This document shows, piece after piece, positions 42,717-51,139 of a stretch of DNA of 64,000 nucleotides. The stretch is from Candidatus Hydrogenedentes bacterium ADurb.Bin170. Lineage in GTDB: Bacteria; Hydrogenedentota; Hydrogenedentia; Hydrogenedentales; CAITNO01. The first letter of the stretch is position 1, and each line of letters opens with the position of its first letter. Made by a program: the position numbers and the translations under genes. The notes beneath the pieces were generated by a model. That model was not told the origin of the DNA and did not search any database. It saw nothing but the letters and a program-made list of their open reading frames with translations. Location: contig MWCY01000003.1 of the NCBI GenBank assembly GCA_002070275.1, forward strand, positions 48,770-112,769, given 5' to 3'.

Positions 42717-45347
42717 TCACTTAATAAGTTCTGCAATGATTGTTTCCGCTTTTTTCAAGGCTTCAGGCAGCTTTTCAATATCTTTTCCGCCTGCCTGTGC
42801 CATATCAGCCCTGCCTCCTCCGCCTCCGCCTACAAGTGGCGCCAGCCGGGAAACTATGTCGCCTGCGCTGATACGGGCAATCAGGTCTTTTGTAACACCG
42901 GCAGCCAGTGCGACTTTCCCTTCTCCGCCGCCCCCAAGCACAACAACGCCGGAACCCAGTTTGTCTTTGTACTGATCAAGCACAGTACGAAGACTTTTGG
43001 CATCAAGATCAGCCAGTTGGATGATCAGAACTTTGAGCCCTTTTATTTCTTTTACCTGGCTCATCAAATCTTTTCCGCTGCCTGTTGCGGCAGTCTGTTT
43101 CCACTTTTCAACCTCTCTTTGCAGCCGCTTGTTTTCTTCAATAAGGCCATGAAGCCGTTTTTCCACTTCATCAGGGCGCGCACTGAGCGTTTGAAGCACT
43201 GTCTGAAACTGACGTTCACGTTCCTGAAGCATATCGAGGCAGGGCTCTCCGCAGACTGCCTCTATGCGACGCACTCCGGCAGCGATTGCCGAATCGCTAA
43301 GAATTTTGCAGATCCCTATAACGCCTGTATTCCGGACATGGCATCCGCCGCAGAGTTCCTTGCTTTTATCGCCTGTCTGCACAACCCGGACGCGCTCTTC
43401 ATATTTTTCACCGAACAGTGCCATGGCACCTTCTTTACGGGCCTCTTCAATACTCTTAAAAGAGATTTCCACCGGCACGGCCTCGCGGATACATGCATTG
43501 ACAAAACGCTCTATCTCCTGCAGCTTTTCCAGAGTAATCGCTTCAAAGTGGGTAAAGTCAAAGCGCAACCGTTCTGAGTCAACATAGGATCCGGCCTGCT
43601 GAACATGGTCGCCTAACGTATGCCTGAGCGCAGCCTGAAGCAGATGAGTTGCCGTATGGTGGGCTTCGGTTCTGCTTCTTTTTGCTGCACATACCTGAGC
43701 ACTTACCTGAGTACCGGTATGCAAGTTGCCGGACAGCACTTTAACCTGATGCAGAAAAGATTTTCCTGCGCGCTTCAGGACGGAACTCACTTCTGCTTTA
43801 CCTTCAGAAAATTCAATGATTCCTCTGTCCCCTACCTGCCCGCCCGACTCAGCATAAAATGGAGTAAGGTTCAGCAGCACCTCGCCTTCACAACCTTCTG
43901 CAAGTACATCTACAGCCCGGTTGTTTTGCACCAGTGCCAGAACTACGGCATCTGCCGTCAAGTTATCGTAGCCGACAAACTCAGTGGCGCCATGCTCACT
44001 CTCAAGCGTACGGTAAACCGTGGCAACTTTCTGCTCTCCGCTGCCTGCCCAGGCACTACGGGCCTTATCCCGCTGATTGCGCATTGCCGCTTCAAAGCCT
44101 GCCTTATCCACCGTATATCCCTGTTCTTCGGCGACATCTGCAGCCAGATCCAGAGGAAAACCGAAGGTGTCATGAAGTTTGAACAGTTCTTCACCGGGCA
44201 CCTGTGTCAGCCCGTCTTTTTTCATTTTCCAGAAGACGCTTTCCAGAAGTTCCATGCCTCGTGCCAGAGCACCGGCAAAACGTTCTTCTTCTGCAAGGAT
44301 TGTTTTTTCAATGCGTGTTCTTCCCTGACTCAGCTCGGGATACTGCTCCTGCATCATATCAATCACATGCATGGCGACTTGATGGAGAAAGGGTTTCTCC
44401 AGCCCCAGTTCTCTGCCGAAGCGTGCCGCCCTTCTGAGCAGCCGCCTGAAGACATATCCCCGCCCCTCATTGCCGGGTAAGATACCATCAGCAAGCATGA
44501 AGGTTACGGCGCGGGCATGATCGGCAATCACCCGGCACGGTACCGGTTTTTCTTCATAACGGAAGGAAGAGAGGGACAAGGTGGCTTCAATAATGGGAAA
44601 GATCCCGTCTGTATCAAAAACAGTTTCCTTGTTCTGTAGAAGTGCGGCTATCCGCTCCAGCCCCATGCCTGTATCAATGCCACGATTTTTCAGAGGCGGC
44701 CGGCTGCCGTCCATCTGCTGATCAAATTGCGGAAACACCAGGTTCCAAAATTCAAGAAAGCGCTCATGAGGATCATTTTCAAGAGTGGCAGCAGGATCAA
44801 TCTCCACGCCGCGATCGTACAGCAGTTCTGAACAGGGCCCGCAGGCACCCGTCTCCCCTGCCGGACCCCAGAAATTATCTTTGGCACCCAGACGAACGAT
44901 ACGTGAGGCAGGCACGCCTATTTCTTTTTCCCAGATTTCGGCGGCTTCATCATCTTCGTGAAAAACGGAGACAATGACCTTTTCCGCCGGAAATTTCAGA
45001 ATTTCACGGGTATATTCCCACGCCCAGGCAATGGCTTCACGTTTAAAATAATCGCCGAAAGAAAAATTGCCGAGCATCTCGAAAAAAGTGAGGTGCCGGG
45101 AGGTTTTCCCGACTTCGTCCAGGTCGTTAGCTTTGCCACCTGCACGAAGGCACTTCTGAGAGGTCACAGCGCGGCGATAGGGAACAGCCACTTCGCCGGT
45201 GTAGAAATGCTTAAACTGAACCATACCTGCACTGGTGAAAAGCAGTGTAGGATCATTGTCGGGCACTAAACGGTCACTTTTTTCGACCACATGCCCGCGT
45301 TGGCGGAAAAAATCAAGATAACTGGCTCGTATGTCGATGCTTTTCAT
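42717..45347 (-). CDS. alaS: Alanyl-tRNA synthetase
   Basis: The 876-residue product is full length. It has the class II catalytic core (FEMLGNFSFGDYFKREA near 88), the editing domain with zinc ligands HHTATHLLQ near 565 and CGGCHVRNTG near 665, a coiled coil around 715-755 and the DHHA1 C-terminal domain with a Gly-rich GGGGGGRADMAQAGG. It charges tRNA-Ala and clears Ser/Gly mischarging. It begins 85 bases after lepB on the same strand. Confidence 0.97.
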   Translation of the reverse strand: MKSIDIRASYLDFFRQRGHVVEKSDRLVPDNDPTLLFTSAGMVQFKHFYTGEVAVPYRRAVTSQKCLRAGGKANDLDEVGKTSRHLTFFEMLGNFSFGDYFKREAIAWAWEYTREILKFPAEKVIVSVFHEDDEAAEIWEKEIGVPASRIVRLGAKDNFWGPAGETGACGPCSELLYDRGVEIDPAATLENDPHERFLEFWNLVFPQFDQQMDGSRPPLKNRGIDTGMGLERIAALLQNKETVFDTDGIFPIIEATLSLSSFRYEEKPVPCRVIADHARAVTFMLADGILPGNEGRGYVFRRLLRRAARFGRELGLEKPFLHQVAMHVIDMMQEQYPELSQGRTRIEKTILAEEERFAGALARGMELLESVFWKMKKDGLTQVPGEELFKLHDTFGFPLDLAADVAEEQGYTVDKAGFEAAMRNQRDKARSAWAGSGEQKVATVYRTLESEHGATEFVGYDNLTADAVVLALVQNNRAVDVLAEGCEGEVLLNLTPFYAESGGQVGDRGIIEFSEGKAEVSSVLKRAGKSFLHQVKVLSGNLHTGTQVSAQVCAAKRSRTEAHHTATHLLQAALRHTLGDHVQQAGSYVDSERLRFDFTHFEAITLEKLQEIERFVNACIREAVPVEISFKSIEEARKEGAMALFGEKYEERVRVVQTGDKSKELCGGCHVRNTGVIGICKILSDSAIAAGVRRIEAVCGEPCLDMLQERERQFQTVLQTLSARPDEVEKRLHGLIEENKRLQREVEKWKQTAATGSGKDLMSQVKEIKGLKVLIIQLADLDAKSLRTVLDQYKDKLGSGVVVLGGGGEGKVALAAGVTKDLIARISAGDIVSRLAPLVGGGGGGRADMAQAGGKDIEKLPEALKKAETIIAELIK

Positions 45348-45432
45348 TGTAGTTCTCCGGAAAATTGAGTGGGGATCCCTATAATGGTACCAAACTCAAC
45401 CGTCCCGCTGCACCCTCGTTCAGAACAGGAAG

Positions 45433-46110
45433 TTATGACCCTGCCGTATTGGTCAGAATATAAGAAGGCAAATTTCCCAGGCGGTTATAGGGATAGTAGA
45501 TAAAGTGTACTTTTCCAATGATATCGTTTAAAACGCCCAGATACGACAGGCGGGCAGCGGCATCCAGTTTCTCCGCATAATTGGCAAAACCGCGACTGCT
45601 GTCATCACTGAGGTTTCTGTTGTCACCTAAATAAAAGAAATAGCCCGGCGGGATCAGCACAGGCTCCTCAATGTAATAATGCATGGATTCTCGAACATAA
45701 GGTTCCGATGCATATTTGCCGTTAATAAACAGGGCTCCGTCTATTATGGTGAGAGAATCGCCGGGCAGTCCGATGATTCTTTTAACCAGATACTCACCCT
45801 CGTGCTTCATCACAACAATGTCGCCCCGGGCATAGGCTTTCTGATTGAAGGTAACAATCATATCCCCGGCAAAAAGGGTGGGCTCCATAGATGCGGAAGG
45901 CACCATAAAAAAGCGCATCTCCTTGCCAAGCAACAGGTAAAGCAACCCGCCAAGGAGAAACAAAAGGGCGATCATGCCGATCCGCGGACTGAAAAAAACA
46001 CGATTCAGGAGCGTACGGGACTCTGAAGTATCGTTGCCTTTACTGTCGGGAAATGGTCTCGCCCCCTGTTCCTCAACAGGAGTTATCCTTTCAAAATCGT
46101 CAGCGTTCAC
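45433..46110 (-). CDS. lepB: Signal peptidase I
   Basis: This 225-residue protein starts at GTG and has a single membrane helix near residues 44-62. Catalytic Ser74 is in VPSASMEPT and Lys110 in YLVKRIIGLPGD, followed by the box YFYLGDNRNLSDDSS. It releases Sec and Tat preproteins on the outer face of the inner membrane. Length is normal for a one-helix type. It follows the PAS-GGDEF gene by 13 bases. Confidence 0.95.
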   Translation of the reverse strand: MNADDFERITPVEEQGARPFPDSKGNDTSESRTLLNRVFFSPRIGMIALLFLLGGLLYLLLGKEMRFFMVPSASMEPTLFAGDMIVTFNQKAYARGDIVVMKHEGEYLVKRIIGLPGDSLTIIDGALFINGKYASEPYVRESMHYYIEEPVLIPPGYFFYLGDNRNLSDDSSRGFANYAEKLDAAARLSYLGVLNDIIGKVHFIYYPYNRLGNLPSYILTNTAGS

Positions 46111-46123
46111 TTACGGTATCGTC

Positions 46124-46999
46124 TCAGGTGTTTTGTTGGTGGGAGGCTAAAAGAGCTTCTGCCCGCTCAACGATGCTTGCAACCGTATCATCATGTTCAG
46201 CCAGGGTGGCTGCGGTGAGAACAGACACGGAAATCGGCTCTCCATTTTCTATAATTTTTGAATGGGCAACAAGTCCCTTAACCCGCTCACTTATTTTATC
46301 CAGCCCTTCCATGGAACCGGTAGCGAAGATACCCAAAAAGGAAGCTTCCCCCCAACGTCCCACCACATCGAAAGGACGCACGGCAAAGGCGACAGTCTTT
46401 CCTACAATTTTAATAAGGGCATTGCAGATTTCCTCACTGTGTGAAGCCCGCTGCTTATCCATGCCATCAATTTGGAAGAGGATAATTCCAAAGTGGTAAT
46501 CATGTTCACGCAGATCCTCAAGATCGGTTTTCAGTTCTCTTTCAAGATACCTTCTGTTGGGCAGGTGTGTAACAGTGCATTCCTGTCCGCTTTCCTGCGA
46601 TTTTAAGGTGCTTTTTTTATCCTGCAGACGCGGGGCATCCATGGAAAAAAGTTCAATGCCGCCCACTACAGAATTTGCCTGGTTTAAAAATGGAGCTGTG
46701 CGTACATATACGGGGACGCGATGCCCTTCTTTGTGGTGCAGATACACGCGCGCCTGATTTGCCCGGGCATGCTGAATACTGTCTGCAATGGGGCAAGGTC
46801 CGGTGCACAGCTGCACACCGCTCTCCGTCACATGAATAAGAATATTGTCTGCACAGGATTTTCCGATAACTTCCTCTGCTGTAAAGCCGGCGATCTCCTC
46901 GGCTGCTTTATTCCAATACAGTATTTTCCTGTTGCGATCGACAATATAAACCCCGTCATTCATCGCATCATAGAAATCTTTCTGTTCCTGTGTAAGCAT
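46124..46999 (-). CDS. PAS domain plus degenerate GGDEF domain protein
   Basis: The 291-residue product has a PAS domain (about 5-120: GVYIVDRNRKILYWNKAAEE) with a Cys pair in LCTGPCPIAD (Cys65, Cys69), a short linker, and a GGDEF-fold domain (about 140-290). The catalytic loop reads GRWGEASF (214-221), so GGDEF is replaced by GEASF and the metal-binding acidic residues of the loop are lost. It probably does not make cyclic di-GMP and may sense ligands or bind a partner. It lies in a row with kdsB, lepB and alaS, not with other c-di-GMP genes. Confidence 0.82.
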   Translation of the reverse strand: MLTQEQKDFYDAMNDGVYIVDRNRKILYWNKAAEEIAGFTAEEVIGKSCADNILIHVTESGVQLCTGPCPIADSIQHARANQARVYLHHKEGHRVPVYVRTAPFLNQANSVVGGIELFSMDAPRLQDKKSTLKSQESGQECTVTHLPNRRYLERELKTDLEDLREHDYHFGIILFQIDGMDKQRASHSEEICNALIKIVGKTVAFAVRPFDVVGRWGEASFLGIFATGSMEGLDKISERVKGLVAHSKIIENGEPISVSVLTAATLAEHDDTVASIVERAEALLASHQQNT

Positions 47000-47097
47000 A
47001 AAATTCCTTTCCTTTACAAAGCCTCACTTTTACTTAAACTGCATAAAGAGCAACAAATACGCTGGCACCCTATGCAATACACATTATGAACATTTTT

Positions 47098-47859
47098 TCA
47101 AAAAGAATTCATCCGATCCTTATACAGTTCGGCAGCACGCAAGAGATCGGCTTCCGTGTCTACACTGAAACCGTGAAAAAGAGGGTCGCTGTCCGTCGCT
47201 GTTTCAACCTGTATATGGTAACCATGCTCCAGCCAGCGAAGCTGCTCAAGAGACTCTGTTTTTTCAAGTGCAGTCGGCTGCAGGCGGGTAATTTGCAGAA
47301 GCACCGCTTTTGTATACGCATACAATCCGATATGCTCGTAGATCCGGAGATTGGTTTTCTCACGGGGATAAGGAATGAGAGAACGTGAAAAATAAAGAGC
47401 CCGTCCGGTAAGATCAGTGACTGTTTTTACAACCGCGGGATCATGCAGTGCTGCTTCCTCCTCAACAGGCTTCTTCAGGGTCGCAATTTGAACTGCCGGG
47501 TTTGCAAGAAGAGGAGCGACAACTTGATCAATCATCCCGGGATCGATAAAAGGCTGGTCGCCCTGAATATTTACAATGATGTCGGCATCCATATCGGCAG
47601 CAGCTTCGGCAATGCGATCGGTACCGCAGCAATGATCCGGGCGCGTCATCATGACATTCCCGTTGAAATTCCTTACGGCGTGGCAAATTCTCTCGTCATC
47701 GGTTGCAATCCACAACTCATGGAGCAGGACGGCTTTGCTGCACTGCTCATAAACATGCTGGATCATGGGCTTTCCGGCAATGTCCGCCAGAGGCTTTCCC
47801 GGCAGTCTGCTGGATCCGAACCGGGCAGGAATGATCCCTGCCACTTTTTTTTCACTCAT
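47098..47859 (-). CDS. kdsB: 3-deoxy-manno-octulosonate cytidylyltransferase
   Basis: This 253-residue enzyme begins IIPARFGSSRLPGKPLADI, the CTP-binding loop of KdsB. It continues with IVNIQGDQPFIDP near 95 and HIGLYAYTK near 175. It makes CMP-Kdo for the inner core of LPS, so the organism should have an LPS-type outer membrane. It heads the minus-strand row kdsB, PAS-GGDEF, lepB, alaS. Confidence 0.95.
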   Translation of the reverse strand: MSEKKVAGIIPARFGSSRLPGKPLADIAGKPMIQHVYEQCSKAVLLHELWIATDDERICHAVRNFNGNVMMTRPDHCCGTDRIAEAAADMDADIIVNIQGDQPFIDPGMIDQVVAPLLANPAVQIATLKKPVEEEAALHDPAVVKTVTDLTGRALYFSRSLIPYPREKTNLRIYEHIGLYAYTKAVLLQITRLQPTALEKTESLEQLRWLEHGYHIQVETATDSDPLFHGFSVDTEADLLRAAELYKDRMNSF

Positions 47860-47900
47860 ATCAACTGGCTTTCCAATTAAAAATGGATTCAGAGATTATT

Positions 47901-47921
47901 GCATCTCCGGCACGGAGATGC
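47901..47921. other. Perfect 9-bp hairpin in the kdsB-pilT divergent gap
   Basis: GCATCTCCG, GCA, CGGAGATGC is a perfect inverted repeat about 40 bases upstream of kdsB. Neither strand has a T-run after it. A TATAAG on the minus strand (47926-47921) suggests it could be the first part of the kdsB leader, or a regulator site. The gap of 282 bases otherwise holds only the pilT promoter candidate. Confidence 0.4.
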
Positions 47922-48088
47922 TTATACTTGAGACAATGATTAGTTTACCGGAAAGTAATGGGATAAACAACCAGTTACCGGGGAAATTTCATTGGTTTCC
48001 CGCACCAATCACATTCTTATCAGCACCGGTTTTATGCAAAGACGCTGTCCGCCAAATTAACAGAAAACAACAGAAACGGTCTTTCGTT

Positions 48089-48094
48089 TATAAT
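48089..48094 (+). promoter_or_regulatory. Consensus -10 (TATAAT) upstream of pilT
   Basis: TATAAT lies 47 bases before the pilT start. There is no good -35 at the usual distance, so the promoter may need an activator or be weak. Confidence 0.35.
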
Positions 48095-48141
48095 GGCTTG
48101 CGTTACAAAACTGTTGAACTTACTATTCGGGAGTTTGTGCT

Positions 48142-49221
48142 ATGCCTTTAGATTTTGAAGCAGTGCTGCGCCTTGCCGTTGAACACAACGCCTCCGATAT
48201 CCACTTGAAGGTCGGAAGCACCCCAATTCTTCGCATAGATGGAAAATTGGAACGCGTCTCAGATTGCGATGTCCTGCGCGGAAGCGATATTTTTGCCATC
48301 ATAGAGCGTATCGCCAGCGACGATTTCCTGAAACGCTTTCAAGAGACAATGGAAATGGATACATCCTATCTTTTGAAGGATGTTGCCCGCTTCCGTGTAA
48401 ATGCATGCATTGAAGACGGAAAACCACGTGTCGTCATGCGTACGGTCCCGCTTCAAATTAAAACGCTGGAAGAACTGCAACTGCCTCCGATCCTGACACG
48501 GCTGTGCACCCTTAAGAACGGACTGGCTCTTTTTACTGGTCCCACAGGGAGCGGAAAATCAACGTCTCTTGCCGCCATGATTGATCGAATCAATTCTACG
48601 CGTACCGATCATATTGTGACCATTGAGGATCCGCTTGAATTTATTCATGTGAATAAAGCAGGCATAGTTACCCAGCGTGAAGTTGGAATTGACACACTTT
48701 CTTTCAGCAATGCACTGCGTGCTTCGCTCCGTCAGGATCCCGATGTGATTCTTATAGGGGAAATGCGTGACAGTGAAACTGTGCAGACCGCTCTTTCTGC
48801 CGCCGAAACGGGGCACTTTGTACTGTCTACGCTGCACACAGTCGATGCTGTAGAAACGCTGCACCGAATTCTCGAATTCTTCCAGGAAAACCAGCAAATG
48901 CAGATTCGCAACCAGCTCGCAAGCGTGCTTCGCTGTATCTGTTCGCAGCGCATTATGCCGCGCATTGACGGGGAAGGCAGAATCGTTGCCGCGGAGATCC
49001 TTATCGGCAACCGTACCGTCCGGGAATTCATCCAGCAATGCAGGCCCTTTAAAGAAATTGTAAAGCTGATTGAAGACGGTGCAAGCCAGTATGGCATGCA
49101 GACTTTTGATCAGTCACTCTATTCTCTGTGGAAGGAGAAAATAATCAGCAAAGAGACCGCTTTGCTGAATGCAACCAGCAGCAAAGACCTGCAATTGCGC
49201 ATGCAGGGTCTTTATTCCTGA
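48142..49221 (+). CDS. pilT: PilT-type twitching motility ATPase
   Basis: The 359-residue product matches PilT in length. It has the N-terminal PAS-like domain (HNASDIHLKVGSTPILRIDG), Walker A GPTGSGKST (133-141), the Asp box region and Walker B VILIGEMRDSETV, and the His box STLHT. PilT hexamers depolymerise type IV pili for twitching. Its presence and the pseudopilin genes at 24-27 kb suggest a pilus or secretion machine whose other parts are elsewhere. The ribosome site is GGGAG. Confidence 0.92.
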   Translation: MPLDFEAVLRLAVEHNASDIHLKVGSTPILRIDGKLERVSDCDVLRGSDIFAIIERIASDDFLKRFQETMEMDTSYLLKDVARFRVNACIEDGKPRVVMRTVPLQIKTLEELQLPPILTRLCTLKNGLALFTGPTGSGKSTSLAAMIDRINSTRTDHIVTIEDPLEFIHVNKAGIVTQREVGIDTLSFSNALRASLRQDPDVILIGEMRDSETVQTALSAAETGHFVLSTLHTVDAVETLHRILEFFQENQQMQIRNQLASVLRCICSQRIMPRIDGEGRIVAAEILIGNRTVREFIQQCRPFKEIVKLIEDGASQYGMQTFDQSLYSLWKEKIISKETALLNATSSKDLQLRMQGLYS

Positions 49222-49313
49222 TCTTCAGAAAGCCTGCCCGCAGCACGCCCGCCTGAGCCACCTGACTGCAGTGTGAATTTTCGCACGTCACATGGATTAA
49301 AAACCGGCATTTG

Positions 49314-49322
49314 TGTTATTCT
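49314..49322 (+). promoter_or_regulatory. Extended -10 candidate before gatC
   Basis: TGTTATTCT (TG, one base, TATTCT) lies 34 bases upstream of the gatC ATG, with no clear -35. Confidence 0.35.
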
Positions 49323-49356
49323 TTTGCCATCCCCATGCTTTCAGGAAAGGATTGTT

Positions 49357-49662
49357 ATGGAACACGTAACCGAGCAGGACATTGATCACTATGCGTCGTT
49401 ATCACAGTTTCAGCTGAATGACGACACCAGAAAACGCTTCACCAAAGAAATCAACCAAATTCTGGATTTTCTCCAGATTTTACAAAAAGTGGACACTGAA
49501 TCAATAGCGCCCACCAGACACGGTACAGACCGTGTCAATGTTTTCCGGGATGATGTCATCCAAGATCCTTTGCCACATGCCGAAGTGTTCAAAAATTCCC
49601 CCCTGGATGACGGTGTCTTTTTTCTTGTCCCGCGAATTATCGAAGGAGAAGACAATTCATGA
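49357..49662 (+). CDS. gatC: Aspartyl/glutamyl-tRNA amidotransferase subunit C
   Basis: The start at ATG 49357 (101 residues) has GGAAAGG just upstream; a longer frame from 49273 would add 28 unlikely residues. Family features are YASLSQFQL near the start, FTKEINQILDFLQILQKVDTE cut to EINQILDFLQILQKVDT, then FRDDVIQD. GatC is a clamp that holds GatA and GatB together. The stop overlaps gatA by four bases (ATGA). Confidence 0.93.
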   Translation: MEHVTEQDIDHYASLSQFQLNDDTRKRFTKEINQILDFLQILQKVDTESIAPTRHGTDRVNVFRDDVIQDPLPHAEVFKNSPLDDGVFFLVPRIIEGEDNS

Positions 49663-51128
49663 AAACGCCATGGTATGAAAAGACGGCAAAAGAAATTAGG
49701 GACGCAGTACATCAGGGTGAAGCCTCGGCACTGGATATTGTCAATTCCTTTATAGAGCATGCAGATGCTGTGGACGGCACAGTTGGCGCCTATACGCAAC
49801 GTTGGTCTGAAACCGCTCGGACAGCCGCACAGCGGATTGATGAGAAAATCAGAAAAGGACTGCCAGCAGGCGCTCTTGCCGGGGTTCCTGTTGCTCTGAA
49901 AGAATCCATTTGCACGAGCGAAGGCAAAACTACCGGCGCCTCCAAAATGCTTGCCGACTACCGCAGCCCCTTCGATGCTACCGCAGTCACACGGTTGCAG
50001 CAGGCCGACGCAGTATTCCTCGGCAAAGTAAACATGGATGAGATCGGTTTAGGCTCATCAACAGAAACCAGTGCTTTACAGCGAACCACCAACCCCTGGG
50101 CTCCGGACAGAGTACCGGGAGGTTCAAGCGGCGGCAGTGCAGCGGCAGTTGCCTCAGGCACCTGTGCTCTGGCTTTGGGCACAGATACAGGAAGTTCCAT
50201 CCGCCAGCCTGCCAGTTTCTGCGGCTGCATCGGTTTCAAGCCTACCTACGGAAGGATTTCCAGACTGGGCATTATCGGCATCGCCTCCTCACTGGATCAC
50301 GTCGGTCCGCTTGCCAGAACGGTCGAAGATACAGCTCTGGCACTGAATGTTCTTTGCGGGGAAGATAAAGGAGATCCCACCTCCTCAGACCGTCCGGTCC
50401 CGGACTTTACTCGCTCTCTGGGCAGAGACATCCGAGGGCTCAGGATTGGTGTGCCTAAAGAATATCTTGCATCGGATCTGGACGCTGAAGTGCGCCAGTA
50501 TGTGGAAAAAGCATTGGATCAATTCCGGAACGCAGGCGCGGAGATTGTCTCCATTTCACTTCCGTGCACCGGCTATGATGCCGCCGCCTATACGGTTATT
50601 AGCACTGCCGAAATGAGTGCCGGCCTTGCGAGGCTGGACGGTGTACGTTACGGTGCCCGACATCCGGAGGCAAAATCAGTACCGGATGTATATGTTATGA
50701 GCAAAAGTGCCGGTCTGGGCACAGAAGTCCAGCGCCGAATTATTCTGGGCACCTACTTTCTTTCGGGAAAGAATCGGCAGGATTACTTTGTCAAAGCACA
50801 GCAAGTCCGTACGGTCGTTAAAAAGGATTTTCAAAATGCTTTTGAGCAGTGCGATATAATCGCAGGTGCGACAACAGCGACCGCCGCATTCCCCTTCGGA
50901 AGCAAGTCTGACAATCCTCTGGAAATGTACGCCTGTGATCAGTTTACCGTTGCGGCGAATCTAGCCTCACACCCCGCCCTATCCATACCCTGCGGAAAAA
51001 CAGCCGCAGGGCTTCCAATCGGTCTTCATCTGCAGGCACGTTCCTACGATGAAGAAACTCTACTGGGCGCTGCTTTTTATTATGAGCAGCATCGTGGCTT
51101 TGAAATGGGTTTCCCCTCTATTCTCTGA
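49659..51128 (+). CDS. gatA: Aspartyl/glutamyl-tRNA amidotransferase subunit A
   Basis: The 489-residue product is an amidase-signature enzyme with Lys81, Ser156 and Ser180 in VALKES, PGGSSGGSAAAV and TDTGSSIRQPA. Their spacing equals that of the known GatA Ser-cis-Ser-Lys triad. It frees ammonia from glutamine and passes it to GatB to convert Glu-tRNA-Gln and perhaps Asp-tRNA-Asn. The operon gatC-gatA-gatB implies the indirect route to Gln-tRNA. Confidence 0.97.
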   Translation: MKTPWYEKTAKEIRDAVHQGEASALDIVNSFIEHADAVDGTVGAYTQRWSETARTAAQRIDEKIRKGLPAGALAGVPVALKESICTSEGKTTGASKMLADYRSPFDATAVTRLQQADAVFLGKVNMDEIGLGSSTETSALQRTTNPWAPDRVPGGSSGGSAAAVASGTCALALGTDTGSSIRQPASFCGCIGFKPTYGRISRLGIIGIASSLDHVGPLARTVEDTALALNVLCGEDKGDPTSSDRPVPDFTRSLGRDIRGLRIGVPKEYLASDLDAEVRQYVEKALDQFRNAGAEIVSISLPCTGYDAAAYTVISTAEMSAGLARLDGVRYGARHPEAKSVPDVYVMSKSAGLGTEVQRRIILGTYFLSGKNRQDYFVKAQQVRTVVKKDFQNAFEQCDIIAGATTATAAFPFGSKSDNPLEMYACDQFTVAANLASHPALSIPCGKTAAGLPIGLHLQARSYDEETLLGAAFYYEQHRGFEMGFPSIL

Positions 51129-51139
51129 GGAATATAACA

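Noticed and set aside
42624..43577. Long plus-strand frame opposite alaS
   Set aside because: Antisense shadow of alaS: same codon phase bias, no ribosome site and no recognisable domain.
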